The notes under the pieces: model-generated
Database searches by the model: none
What the model was told of the DNA's origin: nothing
The model's input: only the letters and a program-made list of their open reading frames with translations
Position numbers and translations under genes: made by a program
From: Paramecium pentaurelia
Taxonomy: Eukaryota; Ciliophora; Oligohymenophorea; Peniculida; Parameciidae
DNA length: 64,000 nucleotides
NCBI GenBank assembly: GCA_905183005.1
Contig: CAJJDO010000128.1
Span: 128,182 to 192,181 of the forward strand
Reading direction: 5' to 3'
Part shown: positions 39,385 to 50,600 of the stretch, piece by piece
Layout of the letters: every line of letters starts with the position of its first letter
Numbering within the stretch: position 1 is the first letter of the stretch

Positions 39385-42237
39385 ATGGGAATTTGTGGAG
39401 GTACTAAAAAATAACCTGAAGATTAGATTCATAAATTGAATCAACCAATCATAACTAGTGGAGAATTGTCGATAAAAGTGCTATTGAAGAATATCAAGTT
39501 AAAGATGCCAGATATATTATAATGTTCTATAGAATTCGATTTAGGAAAATGTAAGTATACATCTCCTGTGCATGTTAATAATGAAGGAGAACATTATGTA
39601 ATTATTATTTGATAGAAGTAATTAAGTGGCGAGCAAGTTTTGATGGCTTACTTAAAATGACTGAATAATAGATGAGAGAAACAAATATTAAGATTTTTGT
39701 ATTAACGTCGACAGTGATTGGACAAGCTTAAATCAATTTGTTTGAAGCTGCAGTAGGACCTTTCCATTTTGAATTACCAATAAGAGGCTAAAATAATGGA
39801 AATGTGAGTTTCGATTTGAAAATGAATCAAATTGTTCAAGCAACCCTATAGAGCAAATACATAATTTGGGAATTGAATTAGAGTTTGAGTGAGGTTAGAT
39901 ACAATTACAATTTGCGTTTGGTGGTTCTAATAAATGTCTATTAACAAGACCTCCCAATTGTCGTTCATTTCTGAGCATTCATCTACCTTTACTAATCCAA
40001 ACTATAGAAAATAGAATGAAAGAAAGAATACACAATTTTAATCTAGTCGAAAGAGCATCTTAGACCAAGATAGTATAAAAGATAGTGTGCCTTCATTATC
40101 AAGACTCCCTTCATTAAATAGTCCTCCTAATCCACCTTATGATTCTATGGCTGCAACACCTACTCGTAAAGTATTTAAATAAATAATATAATAGGTGAAT
40201 CATAGAATTGAATGGGAAAATATAAATGATGATCTGACATTGATAGTAGAATTACCAATTTAAGAATTTTAAGGTTCAGCAATATAATTGTGTTTATGGT
40301 CTATTTCTTCAAATAAAAAGAGTTTGGAGAATATTAAGTCTCCTCAAAAAACTATAATAAAGAAAACAAAAAATCAACATGATTCTGAATATATGGATTT
40401 AGAAATATAAGATCATCATTTAGTAGCTGAAACTTATATTAATTTATCAAATATGGAAACAAGTGTATCAGCAGAATTAGGAGCCAAATTTTTAATGATT
40501 AAGAGTTATTAACCTAAATCTCTTTGGTATCATGGCGTTGAAGTAGGTAAAATTGATTATGAAATGAGTGTTAGAATCCCAAATCATCTCTAATAATCTT
40601 CATTTGGGGTTTAAACAGAAAAAGGAATTGTTTCCTCTATTTCTGTAGTTGGAAATGTAGAAAATATTAGTGTGACAGAAATTAAAATGATATAAATGGA
40701 ATTTTAAAAGTTATCTAGTAGTATTTTTAAGATTGAACATAAAACTCTCAATATTGATGAAAAATTAAAAGTTAGACAAGAGATGGATTAACATTTAAAT
40801 CGTTTAGCATAATTTCTTTGTCAATCTCATGGAAGTGCTATCAAAACCTTCTAATATAAATCAGAAGATGATTTAATGAAGGCATAATAATTACTCATTT
40901 AAATATCTATTCATTTAGTTGATTATTCTAAAACATTATCTACTTTTAGTTCTTATTATGAATGTCTCAATCAAGTGTTAAGTCGTGGTGAATTAATGCT
41001 TTAATAACTTGGATTTTTTAAAGCTCTTAATAAAAAACAATCTCATTAGAAAATTGAAGTATGTTTAAATTATTAAACATTTTTAATCAATACATTACGT
41101 TATACATTATCTAAATTAAATTAAAAAGATCCTTCATATGAAGCTAGAAAACTCTATATAAAATTTTTAGTCATATGTTATTTTAGAATACCAGAATTTA
41201 GAGCCAAATTCTTAGAACTTATTAATAAACCTGATGATCCTCAATTATCTGAATTAAGAGGAACAGAATTCATACAAGATGATGATCCAACAAATATAGA
41301 TAAAAGTACTAAGAATAATATATCAATATTTGATTGGTAGAATTATTTTCATACTTATTTAAATGATAAAACCTAAGGAATTCAAAATTAATCAGCTCTC
41401 AATTAAATATTAGATGATGAAAGTTGGAAAGAAAACATAAGACATAGATCTATTAATTTTAGTTTTTTTGTTGAAGAATGGGCTATTTATGTAAGAAATA
41501 TTTTACAAGTTAAAATATTGCCTTGGCAAGATATACCAGGTTATAGAATTTTAGTTAAAGCATTTATGTGTGAATTAAAATAATAGGATTCAGTACCAGA
41601 TGCCATGAAAATAGCTTTGAGAAGTCTGATGCAGAATGTTAATCTTTTGGGAATTATAGTTAGTTTATAATTTAATAAGACTAAGTAAATAGATTAAAAT
41701 TTATTTTAGTTTATATAATACAGAATAAGTAATAGAAACCTTTGAAATTTTGGATATTTGTTTTTCTACCTTATCAACTATGCCACCTTACTTTGATTAT
41801 CCATTTCTATTGAAAGGAATTAAATAAATTATAATAGATTCTGAACATGCTATTTGCATTGCTAAATGTATGTGGTTCATCTATAATATCTATCCATTAC
41901 TTTCAAGTAAATATAGGTTTTTTATAAATCAGTGGACTTTAAAAAAGATTTGTGTGAATTCATTTTTGAGAAAGCTGTATTTAAATTATTTCTTCATTGG
42001 AGTAAGACTGTTAGAATGATGTTTCATTATTTTCTACTATACAGAGTTTCACATTAACATAAGAATCCAAAAGTTGGAGGATTAGATGAGGAGTAGATTT
42101 ATAATGTAAATAAAATAGGTAAATTATTTAATAATACACGTTAATCAATAGACCAAAAAAGAATCAAAGTTATTTTGAAAATAGATAACCATAATAACAA
42201 TTAATAGTAATTTAATAGTATTTATAAAATAGTCTGA
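39385..42237 (+). CDS. C2-domain, helical-repeat protein with N-myristoylation-type start
   Basis: About 920 residues. It begins MGICGG, a Gly-2 plus Cys-4 pattern typical of N-myristoylation/palmitoylation. Residues about 20-150 (GELSIKVLLKNIKLKMPD, FDLGKCKYTSP, NGNVSFDLKMNQI) fit an N-terminal C2-type beta sandwich. A Ser/Pro-rich linker (RLPSLNSPPNPPYDS), a second beta-rich part and a long alpha-helical region (KLYIKFLVICYFRIPEFRAK, FVEEWAIYVRNI) follow. Micro-introns restore the frame at about 39589-39617 (29 nt), near 39926-39950 (25 nt), after FNKT near 41686 and in LLS/MDF near 41908. TGA 42235-42237. A role at a membrane is inferred from lipidation plus C2; the catalytic or binding partner is unknown. 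Confidence 0.68.
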
Positions 42238-42247
42238 TTATATATAT

Positions 42248-42790
42248 ATGAAATACTTGAGATTCTTAAGTAAAGTTGAATAAGCTAAAATAAATGAAGG
42301 ATAACGAGATTATTAATAAGATTATTAGAGTTATTATTAGAAAATGGTAGCTAAGAAGTTGAAATATGAATAAGAATAAAAATTATTATAAATAACAGAA
42401 CCAAAAATGGAAATTTTAAAATTTGAAAGACTACAATCTGAACATGATGAATAAACTTAAAAGTAAAATTAATTGAAACCAGTTATAGTTCCAAGAACAG
42501 TAATGCATAAGAAATTAAGTTGTAAGAACATTATACTCATTTTTAGTTAAACATGATATTGAAATAACAGAAAAATAATAATAATATGTTTTATTATCAA
42601 TAAGAGAATTTGAAGAATAACTTAAAAATTATAATAATTGGAGACAATCTAATATCAAAAAAGTTATGGGTAAATATAATGATGAAGGTTTAATATTTAT
42701 TATATAAAAGATAAACATACCATACATTTAACATTTGAAGTTCCAAAAATGGATATTCTTAAAAGAATAGATGAAAAAGAAGGAGCATGA
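42248..42790 (+). CDS. Hypothetical charged helical protein
   Basis: Starts MKYLRFLSKVEQAKINEGQR only about 10 bp after the upstream stop. Two introns (25 nt after KKLS, 23 nt after NDE) give a continuous protein of about 165 residues ending HLTFEVPKMDILKRIDEKEG at TGA 42788-42790. It is rich in Gln, Lys and Glu. I do not recognise the family. The tiny gap and the lack of upstream signal leave open that this is the 3' part of the preceding gene joined through an intron I could not place. Confidence 0.5.
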
Positions 42791-43172
42791 ATTTATCTAT
42801 AATTATTAATTATTTTATTTAAAAATACTTTATACTTTTTATTAATACTCTTTCTATCATTATTAATAATAATATATTAAAAGATTTTTTATAAGATGAA
42901 ATTAATTGTATAGATGAATTTGTTGAATTTATAAATTTGATATTAAATTGTGAAAACTAATCATTTTTTTTGTAAATACTAAGTATTCTTAATGATAGAA
43001 TTAGTAGTGTATAAGCAATTTTATTTTAGTAAATAATTTATTTGATTATTAATTAAAAAAATAAAATTAACTGAATATTATATCTAAATAATAATAGAAT
43101 TAACTTGTATTTTTTAAAAAAATTGTAGAATTACAGGTAATAAATAAAAAAGTATAAATAATTTAAGAAGAA
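42791..43172. other. Intergenic, AT-rich
   Basis: About 380 bp between two plus-strand genes. Extremely AT-rich, no gene-like frame or repeat noticed. Confidence 0.45.
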
Positions 43173-45284
43173 ATGATATAGATGGGATCAGGTAAAACAT
43201 ATTTAAAAGAATGTTGCAATTAATTTAGATGTATATATTATTTAGTATAAATAGAAGAATTAGACACAAATATTTTTGCAGTTAGTTTTACAGATATGGA
43301 AGAGGATTAAAAGATAATTGAAATTCATTCAGGAGATCCTTTATATTGTTAAAATTGTAAAGGAATTATGAATAAATATTCTAATCTTAATCTATAAGTT
43401 TAAAGTGGTAGTATTTCATAATATAAATGGAATTGTGAATTCTGTTCATATAATAATGAGATTTAAATTGAATAGAATGATATACCAGAGAATGAAGAAG
43501 CTTTGTACTGTATTTAACCTCATCTCAAGTAATAGAATTAAAGCGGTTAAGATAAATGTTCAATAACTTTTTGTCTAGACACAAGTGGTTCAATGTCTAC
43601 TACCACTGAAATCAAAGGAAAAATAGAATGCTAACCAGGATTATCTTAACAAGAATACGAAATGTTAAAAAAATATATTTAACCAGAAACTCAGATTCAA
43701 TATTTGAACAAATCAAAAGATATCAGTTATGTATCAAGAAAATAATGTCTTCTTACAGCGATAGAATAATAAATAAAGATGTTAAAATAAAAAAATCCAG
43801 AGATAATAGTAGGATTGGTCACATTTAATAATGAAGTTGTTGTTTATGGGGATGGATCCTAATAGCCTATTAAATTTAGTGAATAATAATTATATTAAGA
43901 AGTATAAATGAGAACAGTTTTAAGTGGATGTGCCAAATAGATGATGTAAAATCCTATAACAAAGTAGGCTGATAAATTAATAAATGTATGTCAACAACTA
44001 TAGGATAATGGCTAGACTGCTTTAGGTCCAGCCTTAATTTCTGCATTAGAATTAGCAAAAGTAGGAAAACCTGGATCAATGATTATTATATGCACAGATG
44101 GTTTGGCAAATTTAGGATTGGGTGCATTAGATTGTGAATCAAATAAAAAATTTTATTAAGAACTTGGATAATTGGCTGTTGAAAAAGGAATAATAATATC
44201 ACTTGTTACTATAAAAGGAGAGGGATGTAAAATAGATACATTAGGAGAATTGGTTGAAAAAACTAATGGAATTGTGACTAGAGTAATTCCTGAAAGAATA
44301 GGTTAAGATTTTAGTAATATCATTAATGATATAGTCATTGGAACTTAAGTGGAATTAAAAGTTATTTTACATAAAGCATTAAAATTCAGAAGAGAAGAAA
44401 ATTCTAGGATAAAAAATAGCACTTTAAAAAAACATATAGGAAATATAACAAAATCAACTCTTTATACGTTTGAATATTAATTAAAAACTGCTTAAGAATT
44501 AAAAAAAGAAAATATTGATATAAAGAAATTGAAATAAATTCCATTTTAAATAAGAATTACTTATACTAATTTAAAAGGTGATAAAATGATGAGAGTAGTA
44601 ACAAAACTTATGGAAACAACATAGAATATTTAAGAGGCTGAAAAAGAAGTACAAGTTGATGTGATTCATAAAAGAATAGCTTAAAAAACAGCATAAATTG
44701 CAAAATAAGGAAATTATGAAGATGCTTAAATATATAATCAATATTGGAATTAATACATTTAAAACAATCCTCATATTAACAGTAATTAAATCAATTAAAA
44801 AAAAAATTAAAATTTTTAAAAGCATAATGAAAAATTATAAACTGCTTTAAAAAATTCATAATCGCGCAAATACAAATCAATATAAATTTAAGAAAATTAA
44901 TAGAAAATACCTTCTATCAATCAATAATTTGTATAATCTCCACCTAATTAAATAACTTAAACTCCAGATGAACCATTTATTTATCCCTCAATGCCAAAAA
45001 ATATTCCAATTACTCCATTGAAATCTTAAAAACCACCTTTGTATACAGACAAGAAGGTTAAGAAAATAGAAGATTAAAATCAATAACCTGAAGTAACTAT
45101 TAAAACTTCTGATTTTAAATCATTCACAAAAAATAACAAAATTTAATCAAATTCTATTACTACAGCAGACTCATAATCTAATTAATCTAAAATTAAATCA
45201 AGCTAAAATTCCAGTTAATCAAATGAATCTGATGAAGATTAAGATTATACAATCTTGTTTGGTTATGAAAGAGCTAAATTTTGA
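43173..45284 (+). CDS. Sec23/Sec24-like zinc finger plus vWA protein
   Basis: One uninterrupted exon of 704 codons including TGA 45282-45284; start M-I-Q-M-G-S at 43173, with an alternative Met three codons on. The zinc-finger-like part has paired cysteines LYCQNCKGIMNKYSN and WNCEFCSYNNEI, as in Sec23/Sec24. Then comes a vWA/trunk domain with an intact MIDAS-type DTSGSMS, the strand IIVGLVTFNNEVVVYGDG, and MIIICTDGLANLGLGALD. A beta-rich segment follows, and a roughly 200-residue Gln/Asn/Ser-rich tail without fold. In the COPII coat the trunk lacks a working MIDAS; here it looks intact, so this may be a Sec23-like divergent protein with metal-dependent ligand binding rather than a coat subunit. 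Only 19 bp separate it from the next gene. Confidence 0.75.
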
Positions 45285-45303
45285 CATTTTTATTTTTATT
45301 TTT

Positions 45304-46364
45304 ATGTCATCTAATAAATATATCGAACAATCTCCAGAAATCCAAAATTAAAGAAATTCAATTCGACATTCTTCATTAAATTAGAGTGTGCATGAATTCT
45401 CTGCCTACAAAGAAAAAATGTAGGATCTAATGTTACCAAATGTAGAATTTATAGAGCCATAAGATTTTAAGAAATAAAATGAATGCATAGTTTGTGCTAT
45501 TGAATTTACTTAAACTAATAGATAACATCATTGTAGGTAATCTCTATATTATTATTGTATTTTAGAATGTGTGGAAGTTCATGTTGTGGATAATGTTCAT
45601 ATAAAACAATTAATAAGAACAGAGTTTGTGATATTTGTTATATGAAGGCATCCTAATTAGCCGCTGAAAAAAAAAGAAATAAATTCATACAATCTCTAAA
45701 GGATTCTGCAAAAAAATTAAAAAGACATATAGAATAAGCAGAAAGAAGAAAATAAGAATTGTAAAATGAACGAGATGCTTAATAGGACAAATCGTAAATA
45801 GACTTAAGAGTATTAGAAAAAGAGACAGAAGATTATAGATTGAAGTATTCTCAAAAAACTTAAGACAAATGTTAATATGAATAACAAGTGTTGGATTTAA
45901 AATTGAAAATGTCTGAACTTAATACTCTTAAAGAATAAATTCATTTAGAATGTTAAGAAAAAGAACAAGAAATACGAGCTTATGATACTAATTTATATTT
46001 AAGGGAGTAAGAATTAAATGACAAAAAGACATAATTGCAAAGATTAAAACAATAAAAAGAGGAATTAGAAAATATGTCTAATAAAATTGAATAAAATCCA
46101 GAAATTATTGAAGAAATTATCATCCCAGAACCTGTGTAAATGTTATAATAAGAGAAAAAATAATAGGAAATGTACAATACTAATATTGACATTGAGGAAA
46201 TTATGTTTGGAAATACTAATGGTAGTAAGGAATCCTCGACTTTAATTAAAACAGAATAAGCTCAGTAATAGCCATAAAAATAAAATTCAACAAAACCAAG
46301 CCAACCAAAATAAAATAAGGATGAAGATGATGATGAAGAAAAATATAAATGTAATATTTTTTGA
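45304..46364 (+). CDS. FYVE-type zinc finger, coiled-coil protein
   Basis: About 340 residues. After a short N-terminus, the zinc finger reads CIVCAIEFTQTNRQHHCR, then MCGSSCCGQCSY and RVCDICYMKAS. This gives the FYVE cysteine pairs and an RxHHCR core, which in the family binds PtdIns3P on endosomes. A 28-nt intron lies exactly inside this motif, after HHC. The rest is a long coiled coil (KLKRHIEQAERRKQELQNER onward) and an acidic/Gln tail, ending at TGA 46362-46364. The leading Trp of classical FYVE domains (WxxD) is not evident, so it could be a related FYVE_like/RING-like finger. It is convergent with VTA1 with a 22-bp gap. Confidence 0.8.
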
Positions 46365-46386
46365 TTTACAACGTTGAGTGATTATT

Positions 46387-47533
46387 TCACTAATTATCTA
46401 ATAATTATTATAACATTCCTAATGTTTTTTGAAGTTAATCTTTTGCATTTTAATATTTTTTAAAATCTACTTCTGAAATGGCTTATTGTAAAATAGTTTT
46501 AATTTAATTTCTCAATTAGGCCTATTCCATTGGTGTGAGCTTCTAGGTTTTCCCTTATTAATCTATAATAACAATTTAATAATTACTTTATGGTTGTGCT
46601 TATGATTACATTTATTATTAATTAATTAATTATTATTATTATTGATATTATTATTATTGTTATTATTATTATTGTTATTATTATTATTGTAATAATAATT
46701 ATTGTTATTATTATTATTATAACTATTATTATTATTATTACTATTATACTAATTATTATTATTATTAATATTACAATTATTACTATTAATATTACTATTA
46801 TTATTATTAATATTAATATTATGATTATTATTAAGGTTAAGTTTAGGGTATTTCAATTTAAGGAGTTACTGGTTTAATAGATTATAATGGTTATTATATA
46901 TTTGCTTATTAATATTATTATTATTAATTTGAATTTTATTATTGATTTTGTGTCAATTAAGTTTATTTTTAAGCAATTTATTCAAGTTCTTCTTCAATTG
47001 AATCTTTGGGTTTTGGTTTAATTAAAGTTGGATCTTTGAGTTTTTTATGTTATTCAACCATCTTAAATTTGGCATACTTTTCTATAAGATTTAAATACAT
47101 ATTACGCTTTTCTTATTGATCTTAATTCAAAGGTTCAAAGTATTGGAGTACTTCAATAGCCTTTTAAACAGATCCAAACATTTACATGAGCTCTTAGGAA
47201 ACTTCTCCATCTCTTTCTCTGGTGTCTGCATCATAGAAGAACTTATACACAAATTCTGTGTAATGTTTTTTAATTTCTTCTTTATTTTACAATTATAGAT
47301 TTTAAGACTTTAAATTTTCCAATTCACTGATCAATTATTAAAGCAATTACATATAATCCTTAGAAAAGGATAATTAAGAATGATACCTATTGTTGAGTTT
47401 TTTTATAGATTGCATGTAATCTTTATGCACAATATGCTTTAGTTATATAAGCAAAAGTAATGTTAAAAGTACTAAGTTATTAAGAATGTTAGAGCAAGGC
47501 TTGTATTTACTTGAATTCTGGATTTTATTGCAT
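46387..47533 (-). CDS. VTA1: VTA1/LIP5 homologue with poly-Gln insertion
   Basis: ESCRT-III accessory that activates the Vps4 ATPase at multivesicular bodies. The N-terminal tandem-MIT-like domain (from MQQNPEFKQIQALLQ, with ITKAYCAQRLHAIYKK) ends in the family's diagnostic stretch: FYDADTRERDGEVSQ, AIEVLQYFEPLN, KRNMYLNLIEKYAKFKMVEQ. A disordered linker follows, dominated by an about 80-residue Gln/Tyr/Leu tract written almost wholly in TAA codons. The C-terminal helices (AISEVDFKKYQNAKDQLQKT, LGMLQQLL) match the Vps4-binding VTA1 C-domain (SBP). A 28-nt intron lies at 47359-47386. TGA 46387-46389. The linker is long and disordered in the family in general; its Gln expansion is notable here. 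Confidence 0.85.
46612..46830 (-). repeat. Trinucleotide repeat encoding poly-Gln
   Basis: Imperfect ATT/TTA (plus strand) microsatellite of about 220 bp inside VTA1. Read on the minus strand it is TAA/CAA/TAG with sparse TTA and TAT, so mostly Gln with a few Leu and Tyr. Confidence 0.9.
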
Positions 47534-47603
47534 GAATAAAAATGAATCTATAAAAATTAATCTGTATTAAAGAGTAGTAGTAATAATAATTAAAAAAAAG
47601 AAA

Positions 47604-50600
47604 ATGGACGAAGATTAGAAAGAACAAAGTAGTGAGATTTAAATGAAACGCACAGAATCATAGGCAGGAGTATTAGACATAAAACCACCTTAGTTAGGCT
47701 AAGAATAAATAACTTAATAAGTCCCTGAAGTAGATTAAGAATATGAAGATAGTAATTTTGATTTTTGATATATTAATTATAGAAACTGTAAAGACTGAAG
47801 TAGTGTAAGGAGATTAATAGGTAATATCAAAGAATGGAACTCAAAATGGGACGAATTCTCAATCTATTATTGATTAATCAGCTTAAATTAATAAGCGTGC
47901 TGAATAATATTTGGCAAATTCAGTGATAAAAGTTCCTGAACATATAGAAGCAGATGAAGCAAAGGAAGATCCATAGAATTTTAATTTAGATTTGATAGCT
48001 GAAGATTATTACCTTCCAGATGATTGGCAACCTGAGAGACAAGAAGAATAGATATAACCATTTATTCATCCAGATACAATTTAATTCCATGATTGTTTTG
48101 GAATGGATTCAAATAAGAAAAACAATTTATGGCTGATAGATTAATAAACTTTTGTGTATGCAAGTAGTATCAGTTACCATTTTTATAATTTTGTAACAGG
48201 GGCAAATGAAACATTTTTTAGCAGAGATGGAGGTGGTATAGGAAGTGTTTCAGTCCATCCATCAAGAAAGTATTATTCAGTGGCAGAGAAAGGAACATTT
48301 CCTAATGTTTACATATATGATATGACTCATAAATTATATAGGGTATTAATGAAAGGAACAGAAAGATCATATTCAAATTCAAGTTTCTCTAAGGATGGTG
48401 ATAAATTTGCAACAGTGGGTTCATCTCCTGATTATTAAATTTGTATTTGGGATTGGAAATAATAAAAGATCTTATTGAAGGCTAAAGCATTTTCTTAAGA
48501 AGTGTATAAAGTAGGATTTTCTGAATATAATGTAAATTAATTGGCTACAAGTGGAATGGGTCATATTAAATTTTGGAAGGTAGCAGAAACATTTACAGGT
48601 CTTAAATTAAAAGGGGAAATTGCAAAATTTGGTTAAGTTGAATTATCAGATGTTTATGCATTTTATCCATTTCCTGATGGAAAAGTATTAAGTGGAACTG
48701 AATATGGACGTTTGATTCTCTGGGAAGGTAATGTAATTAAAGTAGTAATTGGAATATCTGAAGAGGAACCATGTCACAAAGGAGCTATTGAATCTATATT
48801 TTTATATAAGGATTGTATAATAAGTGGAGGTAAAGATGGATATCTACGATCTTGGAAATTAACAGAATTAGATTAAGCTGAAGGAGATGATCAACTCAAT
48901 TATTACACATAACCTAAAAAATCTTTAGAATTAGTTGATGATGAAGAAAATGCATAAATTATATAGGTTGTTATGGATGAACATTTTTGGTTGGTTGGTG
49001 ATTAAGGTGGAAGAGTTTGGAGAGTTGATTGGGAAACAGGAAAAAAGGAAATTCTTTATAGGAATAATTCTGGTGCTTATTTGGATCTTGCTCCTTCACC
49101 TTAATTGAATGCAGCCATTACTGTTGGTGATGATGGAGCTATTACTTTATGGGATTATGTAAAGAGTGAATAGACTTATAAACGTAAATTTGCTAAGAAA
49201 GCTACTTGTATATAATGGATGCCATTTACAATGAGTAATAAAGGTAGAGTAATTGTAGTTGGATATAGTAATGGTATTGTTAGATTTTTATTGCTTAATT
49301 AAAATAACTTTACATTATTAAATGTATAAAAAGTACATCCAAATCCAATTCAAAAAATAATTGTATCTAGCAACACAAATTATGTAGCTATTTTATCCAC
49401 TAAAGGTGAGATATTTTTTCTAAAATATTCTGATTCAAATATACAAGATGTATAAGCATATTGTTTATGGGAAACTAAACTTAATATCAATGATTTCTGT
49501 TTTGATAAAACAGGAACTAAAGTTATGATGGCATGCAAAGATGGATATCTGTATGAAGCTATTGTACCTAATGAAGTTGATAATAGTGAAAATTATCTTT
49601 AAGAATTTAATGCTACTAAATATTTAGTCAGAATGATGGAATCTTAAAAACCTAAAAAAGAGGATCTTGATTTATAATTTCTGATGAAATTAAAAGATGA
49701 TAAAATGCCAGATGTAGAGTGGGATCCTGCTAGTGTAATGAATGTTGCATATTATGGAGATAAAGTATTTTGTACTGCAGAAGGGAAATATTTAGGTTGT
49801 TGTTATATTATAGATCTTAATAAAGATAGACCAATTGAAATGTTTCCAATATAAAAAATGTAAACTTATCATTTGGATTATAAAGATGATGTATTGACTA
49901 TTGGATATAAAAATGGTTAATGGGATATTAGACATAAAACAGATTTTAATAAATAGATTAATAAATAATCTCATGATATGGATTATGGTCGTGTTCGTAA
50001 AGTAAGTTTAACTTTTGACAGAACTGGAGTATTGAGTATAAGTGATGATGGAACATTCTATGTTTATAAAATAGATTTCTAAAGTTTCTTAATGTAATTG
50101 AGTGGTACTGAAATTACAGATTTCTAATACCCAGAATTCACAATGGGTATTAATAGTGGAACATTTGTGGAAGAGATAGCATCAGAAGAAGCTCAAGATA
50201 TTTTAGATGATACTATATATTCAATATAATAGGCAAAATTATTAGCAGAAGAAGATAATCGTAGAAATGAGGCTAATTAAAAGAAGGAGACAGTTAAATC
50301 ACGTGTTTTATAGTTAAGAGAATAATTCTCATAAGTCAGATAGAAAAATTAGACTGCAGAAGATGCTGCAAAATTGAATGAAGATGAATTATGTGTAGAT
50401 CCTGAGTATAAATAGATGTTGTTGGATAGAGTGGCTGAAGATGTAGAAGAAACTAGATTAGAATTAGAGTGGGATAGAACTTTAGCAAAAATGAAGGCTG
50501 ATAAATTGAAAGCATATATGATAGATGAACTTGAAATAGACAAATTTATGGTTAAGGGATTCAGAAATTAAGCTTCTGTTTAAACATTTAAAGTCAAAAA

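Noticed and set aside
46600..46860. Non-coding microsatellite
   Set aside because: It lies in an open minus-strand frame between two conserved VTA1 domains, so it is coding poly-Gln.
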